This document shows positions 1 to 7,419 of a stretch of 41,844 nucleotides of DNA, piece by piece. The notes below the pieces were generated by a model. It ran no database searches. It was not told where the DNA came from and saw nothing but the letters and a program-made list of their open reading frames with translations. The position numbers and the translations under genes were made by a program. The DNA comes from a virus: the IMG/VR virus record IMGVR_UViG_3300042876_000109, positions 1-41,844 of that record. One strand, written 5' to 3'. How positions within the stretch are numbered: position 1 is the first letter of the stretch; every line of letters starts with the position of its first letter.

Positions 1-99
1 GCAGCAAGACGCAATTACTGGTATCAACTCGATGTACGATAATCTACTAAACCAGATTAATAAAGATAATTCAAGTAGACTTGGCTCTACTGCTTCGAT
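1..99. repeat. Terminal direct repeat, left copy (contig closure)
   Basis: These 99 bases are identical to 41746-41844. The same gene reads in one frame through both copies, so the overlap marks closure of a circular assembly rather than a biological repeat. The unique genome is therefore 41,745 bp. A length of exactly 99 is typical of an assembler k-mer overlap; a true packaging repeat of a podovirus is usually longer. Confidence 0.95.
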
Positions 100-991
100 T
101 AATGCTCTTTCAGGTCAGAGAGGTTCTGCATCTGGTGCAGCTAACGAAGTTGCAACTCAAGACGCGAATCAGAAGGTTGTTGCTGCAAATGAAGCTGAAC
201 GTAATGCTAAGATTTCTGGAATCATGAATAACTATACTAACCAGACAAATGCAGAACTTGCTAAAGCAAAAGAATTACGAACTACAGATGCAAATGCTTG
301 GTTAGAATATAAAGCAGGAGAGATCGATAGAAATAAAGTTCGTGCTTCAAACTTACGTGCATCATTTATTGCTGCTAATATGAAACCAGAAGAGATTGAT
401 GATAATACATACAAAGCAATTGCTGCTGCAGGTGGTTATACAGTTGAACAAGCTAAAGCATTGTACAAATCAGAATACGATACTAACCAAAAGAAATTCG
501 TTAATGAAGAAGCAAAGAGGGTAGCTGACTTAGCAAAGACTGCAGCAGAGACAGAAAAACTTAAAGCAGAAGCAGGTGCTAAATCTCAAGAAAATCTCTT
601 GATCAATAAAGGTTACGTATACGTATCTACTCCAGCTGAAAGAGATGCATTGAAAGCACAAGGTAAGTTATTGATAGAAAAAGACGGTAAGACATACGTT
701 GCACCGTCAACGATGAAGACTAAAGTAATTACTAAAGGTAATAACCAAGTATTGATTGATATGTCTACAGGAGAAGAAGTAAAGAATCTGGGACCGAAAC
801 CTGCATCTACAAAAGCTGGTGGAAGTGATAAGAACTATACTGCTACGACTATACCTCAAAAGATTAAAGCAGATCTTCTCTTCGATAAGCAATCAGGTGG
901 TTCTCTCGATCAATTGATGGGAGCATATCCTGAAGTATCTACTTCATACATTCAATCATTATTCGCTGATCCAGATAGATTAGCTTACTAA
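1..991 (+). CDS. Internal virion / ejection-type protein, C-terminal part (continues from 41330)
   Basis: This is the 3' part of a gene that starts at 41330. Joined across the circle it encodes 468 residues; codons here begin at base 2 and the gene ends with TAA. The ATG at 32 is internal. The protein is rich in Ala, Lys, Glu and Gln, has long predicted helical stretches, and shows no enzyme motif. The N-terminal part at the other end of the window is Pro-rich. Its place directly before the 1367-residue hydrolase-bearing protein, with a 9-base gap, suggests an internal virion or DNA-ejection protein like those encoded in tandem by podoviruses. That role is inferred from position and composition only. 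Confidence 0.8.
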   Translation, partial: QQDAITGINSMYDNLLNQINKDNSSRLGSTASINALSGQRGSASGAANEVATQDANQKVVAANEAERNAKISGIMNNYTNQTNAELAKAKELRTTDANAWLEYKAGEIDRNKVRASNLRASFIAANMKPEEIDDNTYKAIAAAGGYTVEQAKALYKSEYDTNQKKFVNEEAKRVADLAKTAAETEKLKAEAGAKSQENLLINKGYVYVSTPAERDALKAQGKLLIEKDGKTYVAPSTMKTKVITKGNNQVLIDMSTGEEVKNLGPKPASTKAGGSDKNYTATTIPQKIKADLLFDKQSGGSLDQLMGAYPEVSTSYIQSLFADPDRLAY

Positions 992-1000
992 CAAAATATT

Positions 1001-4000
1001 ATGCCAGGAAGACTTAATCAAACGAATACTCAGACAACTGGCTCTGGCAGATTAAATGCTGGAACTCCACAAGCAGTCACTAAGACTGCTACTGTGAGTA
1101 GATTAAAGACTACACCAGAAGTTAAAAAGAAATTAACACAAGCAGAAATTGATGCAATTATAAAAGCAAAGAATGCTCAACAGTTAGAAGAAGAAAAGAA
1201 GCAAGGTATTAAGCAAGGTACATTTGCTAACTATGGTAAGTCTCTTGGAGAGACATCGTTAGACTTTCTTAAAGGTGCAGCTAAGGGTGCTGGTCAATCT
1301 TTAGAATTCTTTTCTGGAGTAGGAGAGAAAGTACTTCAGACTCCTTTGAAACTAGCAGGTGTTAAAGTACCAGAGAAAACATCTGCACAGAGTCTTCGAG
1401 AAGTTACAGAAAAGAAACTTGGAGTTAAGAAAGGAGAACTCTTCAAAGCAAATACAACAGGAGAGAAGATCGGAAAGACTACAGAACAAGTAGCAGAGTA
1501 TTTGATACCAGGTACTGCTGGATACAAAGTTGGTAAAGCAGCACAAGCATCGAAGTTACTTACGAACGCACCTAAGATCGTTGGAAGACTTGCTCCATAC
1601 GTAATTGAAGGTGCAGTTGATGCTGCTACTTCGTTACCGTTATTATATTCACAAGCAGAACCAGGAGAACCAGTAACAGGTAAAGATGTTGCTATAAATA
1701 CTGCAATTTCTCTTGCTGCTCCAGGTGCTACAAAGTTACTTGGTAAAGCTGGAAGACTATTCAAGAATAAGAGTATACAGGAAGCAGCACTAGCAACAGA
1801 AGAAACTGTAGCAAAAACACTTGCAAGAAATGCAGAGAAGAAGACTGCTAAAAGCACGTTAATGCAAGACATTATTCCTCCTACTAATAAACCTACAGGT
1901 ATTGCAAAAGAAGTTCAAGGCACAGCCTTAAATGCAGAAATACGAGCAGATAAAAGCATGCCTATTGGTACAAAAGAAAGCAGATTTGCTAAAGGAGTAG
2001 CTGGTAGTGATATAACAGCCCCAGAAGTCTCTAAAGGGTTAACAGACAATGCTCCTACGTACGAAGTAAAGCGTAATATTGATATACAGAATAAAGCAGT
2101 ACAGATGGTTAAAGAGAATGCTTCTGAAGCAGAGAACTTTGTACTGAACGAAAGTAAACCATCTGCTGAGCATACTGCTACTGCTGTTGAGTTAATTAAG
2201 AAGATGCAGAATGAAGGAAACTTCGAAGGTGCTATACGTATCGCAGACGATGTATCTAAGAAACTTACAGAAGCTGGTCAAGCTATTCAAGCTGCTAAGC
2301 TATACGAGAACTTATCTCCTGAGAGTGTTCTTGTTAAAGCTAAGTCGTTTATAAACAAAGAAAATAAGAAAGCAAATATCTTCCAGAAGACTAAGCAGTT
2401 AACAGAAGCAGATGCACAGACATTATATGATACTGCGAAGAAGATGCAGAATGCTACTGGAGATGCTAAGCAAGAACTCTCGAATGAAATTGCTTCGATC
2501 TTAGCTGGGTATCAAAACAATTCTGTTCTAAAGAAATTATCTTCTATACAAACTCAAGCACAGTTATTGAATCCTAAGACAACCACTAGAAACGTTATTG
2601 GTAACGAATTATTCTACAGAGTAGAAAGACTTACTAAGATGCTTGCAACCCCAATTGATATCGCTAGAAGTACATTGACAGGTACAGAAAGAACAGTAAC
2701 GATGAAGAAAGGAAATCAGAAACAATACTGGTCAGATTGGTTCAAAGGTGCTCAAGCTGGTTGGAAAGGAGTTCAACTAGGTCCAGATACTCAATTCCAA
2801 TTACCTGTTAAGACTTTCAATAACAAATGGAATCCATTCTACTGGGGAGAGAAAGCAGTTGGTGCTACATTAAAGTCTTTCGATTATGCAGCTTATAATA
2901 GAGCTAGATTAGAAACTCTTTACGAGATGGGTTGGTTAAGAGCTAAGAGAGAAGGTGCTAAAGGAAAAGAATTAAAACAACTAGCACAGAAGTATGCAGA
3001 CAATGCTGACAATACTATTTTAGAGATTGCAGATCAGTACGGTAAATATACGACATTCCAAGATGATAACGTAATCTCGAAGATGGCTATCGGTCTTAAG
3101 AAAGGTTTAAATGTTAGTAAAGATTTTGGTCTAGGAGATCTTGTCCTTAAGTATCCTAAGACTCCTGGAGCATTGATGTCAAGAGCTTTAGAATATTCTC
3201 CAGCTGGATTCCTTAAAGCTGCTAAAGAAGTTGCTACACCAATCTATATGGGTAGAGCAAAGACTCTAGCAGAGAATAAAGAATTAGCAATGACAGTCTC
3301 CCGTGCTATTACAGGTACTCTTGGCTTTACTGGTCTTGGTTATTACTTTGCAGATAAAGGATTCTTAACAGGAAGACAGAGTAAAGATAAAGATGTTGCT
3401 AGTTTACAAAAGAGTGTTGGACAAGGTAAGTATCAAATGAATCTCTCTGCTATTAAGAGATGGGTATTATCAGGCTTTAAGAATACATCGATTAAAGCAG
3501 GAGACTTACTTTATACTTACGACTGGGCTCAACCAATTGCTGTATCGCTCTCTGTTGGTACTAACATGAATCAGACACCAACTGATAACGTTTTAAGTGT
3601 AGGAGAACAAATAGCATCGGGAGCTCAAACGATTACTGAGCAACCATTACTCTCTGGTCTAACTAGACTCTTCGGTTACGGAGATCCTCTTGGAGGTTTA
3701 CAAGCAACAGCAGAAGGTGCTGCTAGTTCATTCTCTCCTACAATTCTAAATCAGTTCAGACAATACACTGATAATCAAACACGTTCTACTAAATCTGATT
3801 CTTCTGTGCAAACTGCTATTAATCTTACGAAGAATAAGATTCCAGGATTAGACGATACACTTACTCCTAAGTACGATGTACTCGGAGAACCAGTACAGAA
3901 TATGGAGAAGAATAACATCTTTAACGTATTCTTTAGTCCAGGTGCTCAATCTACCTTCAAAGAGAATCCAGAAACTAAGTTGATCTTAGATCTTATCTCT

Positions 4001-5104
4001 TCTACAGGAGAAACTAAACAAGTACCCAGAGTTATACCAGACAAGCAAACAATCCTAGGAGAACAGATCACAGTAGATCCAAATGATTATGCTGCACTAC
4101 AAAGATATGCTGGTCAAAGAACGATGCAAGGTATGTCTAGATTATTAGAGCAACCAGCATTCAACGAACTTGACGACGCAGAGAAGATCAAAGTACTTAC
4201 GAATAATCTTACAGACGTTGGTGTTGGAGTTAGAGGATTACTTACAGCTAAGAAATTGATTGAAGTACGAAACACAAAGGGAGACGCTGCTGCAGCTGCT
4301 TTAGAGAAAACATTAAAGCCAGCAGATCTACGTAATGTACAAAATGCAATCAATTACTTGAAAGCAAATCCTACATTCTTTAATATTGATATGAATCCCA
4401 AGATAGAAGAGAAACCTAAGAAGTCATCGATGCTAGATTCTCTTAAGATTAAAGAAGCAAATGCTTCTGAACTTAGTAAAGAAGAATTAACACAGAGAAG
4501 AGATGCATTGAACAAAGAGAATGCTCAGTTAGAACAAAAGATAACAGATCTACGAAGATCTAAGATGACAGAAGGAGAAACAGAATTCGACGTATCTACT
4601 GGAAAGAAGTATAAGATGATTAATGGAACACGTATCGAAGTTAAATCTAAAGGAATCAAGAGGGATACTCCAGTAGAACAGAAAGGTTCTGGAGAACTTA
4701 AAGAACCAGATCTGAAAGTTATCTCTACTGTTGTAGCAGAAGCACTCGGAGAAGGAGAAGAGGGAATGCAAGCTGTCTTAAACGTTATCAATAATCGAGC
4801 AGCTAAGAATAATACTACACCTTTCGATGAAGTAGCTAAACCTGCACAGTTCTCTGCTTTTTCTTCTGATAACAAAATCTACCAAAGGGTTAGAGATTAC
4901 CTAAGAGGTAAGAAAATAGAACTAACACCTGACGAAAAGAAAGCAGTAGAATTTGTAAAGAATATGGTTACAAATGGTACGAAAGACATTACAGGTGGTG
5001 CTACACATTACGCTAATATTAAAGACTCAACAGATCGATCATGGTTTGATAAGATACCTAAGACTGGTAAGATTGGAAGACATACATTTTTTAAAGAATC
5101 TTAG
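1001..5104 (+). CDS. Large internal virion/ejection protein with C-terminal SleB-like cell wall hydrolase
   Basis: The product has 1367 residues and a TAG stop. Residues about 1240-1367 match the Hydrolase_2/SleB pattern: a VVAEALGEGEEG segment carrying the likely catalytic Glu, then LNVINNR, a GGATHYAN segment and a final HTFF. Such domains cut peptidoglycan. The rest is mostly helical: a basic N-terminus with LTQAEID-type helices, a central region containing TTRNVIGN and several hydrophobic helices near residue 800, and a coiled coil near 1165-1195. Length and a terminal muralytic domain resemble T7 gp16, although T7 has a transglycosylase at the N-terminus. The likely role is ejection from the capsid and local wall digestion during DNA entry. 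It is the last gene of the late operon and is followed by the terminator-like repeat at 5112-5203. Confidence 0.85.
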   Translation: MPGRLNQTNTQTTGSGRLNAGTPQAVTKTATVSRLKTTPEVKKKLTQAEIDAIIKAKNAQQLEEEKKQGIKQGTFANYGKSLGETSLDFLKGAAKGAGQSLEFFSGVGEKVLQTPLKLAGVKVPEKTSAQSLREVTEKKLGVKKGELFKANTTGEKIGKTTEQVAEYLIPGTAGYKVGKAAQASKLLTNAPKIVGRLAPYVIEGAVDAATSLPLLYSQAEPGEPVTGKDVAINTAISLAAPGATKLLGKAGRLFKNKSIQEAALATEETVAKTLARNAEKKTAKSTLMQDIIPPTNKPTGIAKEVQGTALNAEIRADKSMPIGTKESRFAKGVAGSDITAPEVSKGLTDNAPTYEVKRNIDIQNKAVQMVKENASEAENFVLNESKPSAEHTATAVELIKKMQNEGNFEGAIRIADDVSKKLTEAGQAIQAAKLYENLSPESVLVKAKSFINKENKKANIFQKTKQLTEADAQTLYDTAKKMQNATGDAKQELSNEIASILAGYQNNSVLKKLSSIQTQAQLLNPKTTTRNVIGNELFYRVERLTKMLATPIDIARSTLTGTERTVTMKKGNQKQYWSDWFKGAQAGWKGVQLGPDTQFQLPVKTFNNKWNPFYWGEKAVGATLKSFDYAAYNRARLETLYEMGWLRAKREGAKGKELKQLAQKYADNADNTILEIADQYGKYTTFQDDNVISKMAIGLKKGLNVSKDFGLGDLVLKYPKTPGALMSRALEYSPAGFLKAAKEVATPIYMGRAKTLAENKELAMTVSRAITGTLGFTGLGYYFADKGFLTGRQSKDKDVASLQKSVGQGKYQMNLSAIKRWVLSGFKNTSIKAGDLLYTYDWAQPIAVSLSVGTNMNQTPTDNVLSVGEQIASGAQTITEQPLLSGLTRLFGYGDPLGGLQATAEGAASSFSPTILNQFRQYTDNQTRSTKSDSSVQTAINLTKNKIPGLDDTLTPKYDVLGEPVQNMEKNNIFNVFFSPGAQSTFKENPETKLILDLISSTGETKQVPRVIPDKQTILGEQITVDPNDYAALQRYAGQRTMQGMSRLLEQPAFNELDDAEKIKVLTNNLTDVGVGVRGLLTAKKLIEVRNTKGDAAAAALEKTLKPADLRNVQNAINYLKANPTFFNIDMNPKIEEKPKKSSMLDSLKIKEANASELSKEELTQRRDALNKENAQLEQKITDLRRSKMTEGETEFDVSTGKKYKMINGTRIEVKSKGIKRDTPVEQKGSGELKEPDLKVISTVVAEALGEGEEGMQAVLNVINNRAAKNNTTPFDEVAKPAQFSAFSSDNKIYQRVRDYLRGKKIELTPDEKKAVEFVKNMVTNGTKDITGGATHYANIKDSTDRSWFDKIPKTGKIGRHTFFKES

Positions 5105-5111
5105 ACACACA

Positions 5112-5203
5112 AAAAGCTGCCAAATGAGCATTTTACGTGATAGAAAATATACAAAGGTATATTACATTAACTATTACATTAAAATGTCAATATGGCAGCT
5201 TTT
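5112..5203. terminator. Imperfect inverted repeat between convergent operons
   Basis: Arms 5112-5135 and 5180-5203 are 24 bases each. Their outer 11 bases (AAAAGCTGCCA / TGGCAGCTTTT) pair perfectly and the inner parts pair partly. The loop contains a smaller AATATA/TATATT hairpin. A second short hairpin, GAGCT/AGCTC, lies at 5216-5231. The repeat sits where the late plus-strand operon meets the early minus-strand operon, and A/T runs flank both arms, so a bidirectional terminator is likely. The right arm overlaps the start of the micro-ORF at 5192. Confidence 0.5.
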
Positions 5204-5260
5204 ATGCAGAAATTTGAGCTGTTAAAAGCTCTTATTCTAATGGCAATTCTGGGTGGGTAG
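5192..5260 (+). CDS. Putative micro-ORF (22 aa), paralogue of the one at 22296-22352
   Basis: ATG to TAG encodes 22 residues beginning MAAFMQ and ending in a hydrophobic ALILMAILGG segment. It is worth listing because bases 5188-5211 match the minus strand of 22333-22356 at 23 of 24 positions, and both open with a MAA(F/Y)MQ peptide in the same frame. It lies after the late operon, overlaps the right arm of the inverted repeat, and is antisense to the possible extension of the 5319 gene. Translation is unproven; the shared DNA could instead be regulatory. Confidence 0.3.
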   Translation: MAAFMQKFELLKALILMAILGG

Positions 5261-5321
5261 GAGTAGTCTCTTCAACTTGCTCTTCTTGCACGGTTTCTTC
5301 TTCTTTTACATCACCCCATCA
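5232..5321 (-). other. In-frame extension beyond the TGA stop of the 5319 gene
   Basis: After the TGA at 5319-5321 the same frame stays open for 28 codons and closes with TAA at 5232-5234. The extension starts WGDVKEEETV and is Glu-, Pro- and Thr-rich, much like the acidic tails of other proteins in this genome. Stop-codon readthrough, a strain-specific nonsense mutation and a sequencing error (one base would restore sense) all remain possible. Confidence 0.4.
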
Positions 5322-5636
5322 TGGTCTTCGTAACTGATCTTTTTGGAATTGTAACCAATCCCAAGAAACGAGACCGTAACTTTCTCTTTTATTATTAACA
5401 TTATACACAGAAGTGTAATGCCTCGTTTCGTAGTCCATAAAGACTGCTACGCTAATTAGTTCTTCCGTGTGTACGTTAGTAATGATCCCAGGGAATGTGT
5501 GCTTAAGACCATTAATGTCGTCTTTAACTGTTACTTGAACAATTCTGCCAATAGTAGGCATAATGACTTCGTTCATATGTTTTACTTTACTGGGAGTAAG
5601 TTCTCCCTTTGTCTGGGCTCTTATGGGTCGAAACAT
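5319..5636 (-). CDS. Small phage protein with 'IGRIV ... WDW' signature, function unknown
   Basis: Up to 105 residues. ATG starts are possible at 5636, 5576 and 5561; the last gives MPTIGRIV, which resembles the usual N-terminus of a small beta-rich phage protein family of unknown function whose members end in a W-x-W segment (here SWDWLQFQ). The stop is TGA at 5319-5321, but the frame continues in an acidic 28-codon segment to TAA at 5232, described separately. It is the last gene of the minus-strand operon and is separated from the upstream gene by a strong hairpin at 5697-5717, so it may have its own promoter. Confidence 0.6.
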   Translation of the reverse strand: MFRPIRAQTKGELTPSKVKHMNEVIMPTIGRIVQVTVKDDINGLKHTFPGIITNVHTEELISVAVFMDYETRHYTSVYNVNNKRESYGLVSWDWLQFQKDQLRRP

Positions 5637-5696
5637 AAGAGATATAGAGTGAGCAAATTATGGAACTCTTTTCTATATACTTCCCAGGCAAAGGGA

Positions 5697-5717
5697 GAGG
5701 ACGAATTACTCGTCCTC
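5697..5717 (-). terminator. Hairpin downstream of the Cys-rich gene cluster
   Basis: An 8-bp perfect stem (GAGGACGA / TCGTCCTC) with a 5-base loop follows the stop codon of the 5731 gene. On the minus strand it is followed by TCCCTTT rather than a clean U-run, so it may terminate weakly or stabilise the 3' end of the transcript. Confidence 0.5.
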
Positions 5718-5730
5718 CCGTATCAAAGAG

Positions 5731-5958
5731 CTATAGATCATCATCTGTGTATCCATTTTTGTTAGCACAGATAATACATTCACCTTCAGTCTTAATATTG
5801 ATGCAACCTCTTTCTAGCATCTTAAGTGGAAGACAACCAGTTTCAATGTATTGTTCTTGACATCTTTCGCATGTCTTTTTAACAATTCCATTTCTCATTG
5901 GTAGTTCTCTCTCGCATCCGTAAAGACCACCGCATGCTTTACAAAATACAATTACCAT
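5731..5958 (-). CDS. Cys-rich zinc-binding miniprotein
   Basis: 75 residues with three Cys pairs: FCKAC at the N-terminus, CERC in the middle and CIIC near the C-terminus, plus further Cys. This spacing predicts one or two zinc knuckles or ribbons. The start overlaps the end of the upstream gene by 7 bases, so the two are translationally coupled. It belongs to a run of four adjacent small Cys-rich genes. The function is unknown; DNA or RNA binding, or interference with host proteins, is typical of such early phage proteins. Confidence 0.7.
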   Translation of the reverse strand: MVIVFCKACGGLYGCERELPMRNGIVKKTCERCQEQYIETGCLPLKMLERGCINIKTEGECIICANKNGYTDDDL

Positions 5959-6143
5959 GTCTTTCCTTCCTCCATTCTTTTAATAACACAAGATTTACAA
6001 ATACATCGTATTTCCTCTTTAGCATTTTCTGGTACTTCGCAGAATCTTGGTAAACAATCAATGCATTCTATAGTACCTGGTATACACGACCAAACTCTTG
6101 GCGGATTACAATAGTAACACACGATAGCTATTGGCTCATTCAT
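5952..6143 (-). CDS. Cys-rich zinc-binding miniprotein
   Basis: 63 residues from the ATG at 6141-6143. Cys pairs CYYC, CIDC and CICKSC suggest two zinc sites. The start lies inside an ATGAATGA overlap with the stop of the upstream gene, which favours it over an upstream ATG at 6188. I recognise no family; it is probably co-translated with its Cys-rich neighbours. Confidence 0.65.
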   Translation of the reverse strand: MNEPIAIVCYYCNPPRVWSCIPGTIECIDCLPRFCEVPENAKEEIRCICKSCVIKRMEEGKTW

Positions 6144-6309
6144 TTTGATCGACCAACTTCCATTGCTTAAAGAAAAGATCATAGGCAATCTTTCCTATGC
6201 AACCTTCTTTGTTCTTGTAGAAGCAACTATTACATGCGTAATGTTCGCATCCTTCAAGTCGTGGTAACTTTGTTTTCTTATCTACATCAGTTTCAATCGT
6301 TATTCTCAT
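6136..6309 (-). CDS. Small Cys-containing protein
   Basis: 57 residues from the ATG at 6307-6309 (MRITIETDVDKK). Cys residues in a CEHYACNSC cluster and a later GCIG could hold one metal ion. The stop is TGA within the start of the next gene. The start overlaps the 3' end of the HNH-like gene by 17 bases. The function is unknown. Confidence 0.6.
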   Translation of the reverse strand: MRITIETDVDKKTKLPRLEGCEHYACNSCFYKNKEGCIGKIAYDLFFKQWKLVDQNE

Positions 6310-6553
6310 CGTATCCCCCTCTGAGAAATTTAAAGATAATCTGTACATAATCGTCTTTACTAAGTCTGAATCTCTTTCCTTTCTTTGTCCCCTCTTCAGA
6401 CTTAATTACCTCTTCAAGCTCTAAATGACAACTAGCACAAAATCTAGCAAGTTCAGAATCCTGTTCTCCTTTATAATGTGCTAATGGGTAAATGTGATGC
6501 TTAGTCAATAGGCTTTTCTTATGGCACTTAAGACAATATCCTCGTTCTGGCAT
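6293..6553 (-). CDS. HNH endonuclease-like protein
   Basis: 86 residues. A CLKCH pair, a KHHIYP segment and a CASCH pair give the Cys-Cys / His-His / Cys-Cys-His layout of compact HNH nucleases with a structural zinc. The C-terminal third is basic and ends in a short acidic tail. HNH proteins in phages cut DNA as free-standing homing nucleases, packaging helpers or anti-host nucleases. This one lies in the early operon after the metallophosphoesterase. The short length leaves room for a pure zinc-binding role. Confidence 0.65.
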   Translation of the reverse strand: MPERGYCLKCHKKSLLTKHHIYPLAHYKGEQDSELARFCASCHLELEEVIKSEEGTKKGKRFRLSKDDYVQIIFKFLRGGYDENND

Positions 6554-6561
6554 ATTACCTC

Positions 6562-7374
6562 CTACAATGAAAAATGAACGTCATGACTGTTTGCCATGAA
6601 CTTAGCTTTAGGACTACCAAGTTTAGCAATTGGTAACCCCTTCTGTTGAGCATATCCTCCTTCCCAGTTCAAGTATGAACCAGTCATGACGATATACTGT
6701 TTCCTTTCGATTATGCATCTACTCCTAAGATCAACCTGTTGAATGATTCTCGTAGCAGTAGAGAGTTCATGTGTATGCCCATAAGCAATAATGTCGCTAT
6801 TAAGAAAGTATCCAATCTTAATCGCAGCATTAAGTTTCGTATAACTCTGAGTTGAGTTTGAACTTCCGTGTGTTGAATATAAAGTATATTTCTGCTTCCC
6901 TACGTTTATCAAATGCCAGCATGCATAACTGCAGTATGGAATCTTTAGTAGTTTAGCGATAAACTTTGTGATGTCAATACCTGTACCTTTTGTGATACGT
7001 TGTTCATGGTTACCTTCGTGGATACCAACTAGTAAATTTGCTTCTGCTAAAGGTGTTAGCAATTCTATCATTGCTTCTACCTGTTCTTGCGGATTAAGTT
7101 TCTGCTGGTATACACCGTGACCTACACTATCTCTTAGAGCGATCTCCATTAGATCACCCATCAGCAGAGTAGGTACATGTTCTCGTAATGCCCAGTCTAA
7201 CATTGCTAATGCTTGTTTCGTTGCACATTGCTCTGAGCCCCAATGTAAGTCTCCGAAGAATAACAGAGGAGCGTAACCCTTATCGTTAGCTTCTAAGTTA
7301 ATCCTGTTGAGTTTCATTGGTCTCCCAATTAACTTGTCCTTCCCAGAGAATGCTTCCAACTGAGATTTCTTCAT
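6562..7374 (-). CDS. Calcineurin-like metallophosphoesterase
   Basis: 270 residues. All five family motifs are visible: GDLHWG (residues 41-46, Asp42 and His44), MGDLME (72-77), GNHE (121-124), THG (168-170) and GHTH (199-202). These bind a two-metal centre that hydrolyses phosphodiesters or phosphomonoesters. Phage members are often annotated as DNA-repair exonucleases, but substrate cannot be told from the motifs. It lies between the large glycosyltransferase and the Cys-rich cluster in the early operon, so a nucleic acid or nucleotide substrate is likely. Confidence 0.9.
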   Translation of the reverse strand: MKKSQLEAFSGKDKLIGRPMKLNRINLEANDKGYAPLLFFGDLHWGSEQCATKQALAMLDWALREHVPTLLMGDLMEIALRDSVGHGVYQQKLNPQEQVEAMIELLTPLAEANLLVGIHEGNHEQRITKGTGIDITKFIAKLLKIPYCSYACWHLINVGKQKYTLYSTHGSSNSTQSYTKLNAAIKIGYFLNSDIIAYGHTHELSTATRIIQQVDLRSRCIIERKQYIVMTGSYLNWEGGYAQQKGLPIAKLGSPKAKFMANSHDVHFSL

Positions 7375-7419
7375 TATAACCCCTTGATAAATTGTTAAAG
7401 AACCATCGTTAACCTATAT

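Noticed and set aside
1-99. Short direct terminal repeat of a T7-like packaged genome
   Set aside because: The length of exactly 99 bases and the intact gene across it fit an assembler overlap of a circular map better, and the terminase set is P22-like.
1336-1872. 178-codon minus-strand frame inside the large ejection gene
   Set aside because: It is antisense to a long clear gene, with a composition that mirrors the sense codons.
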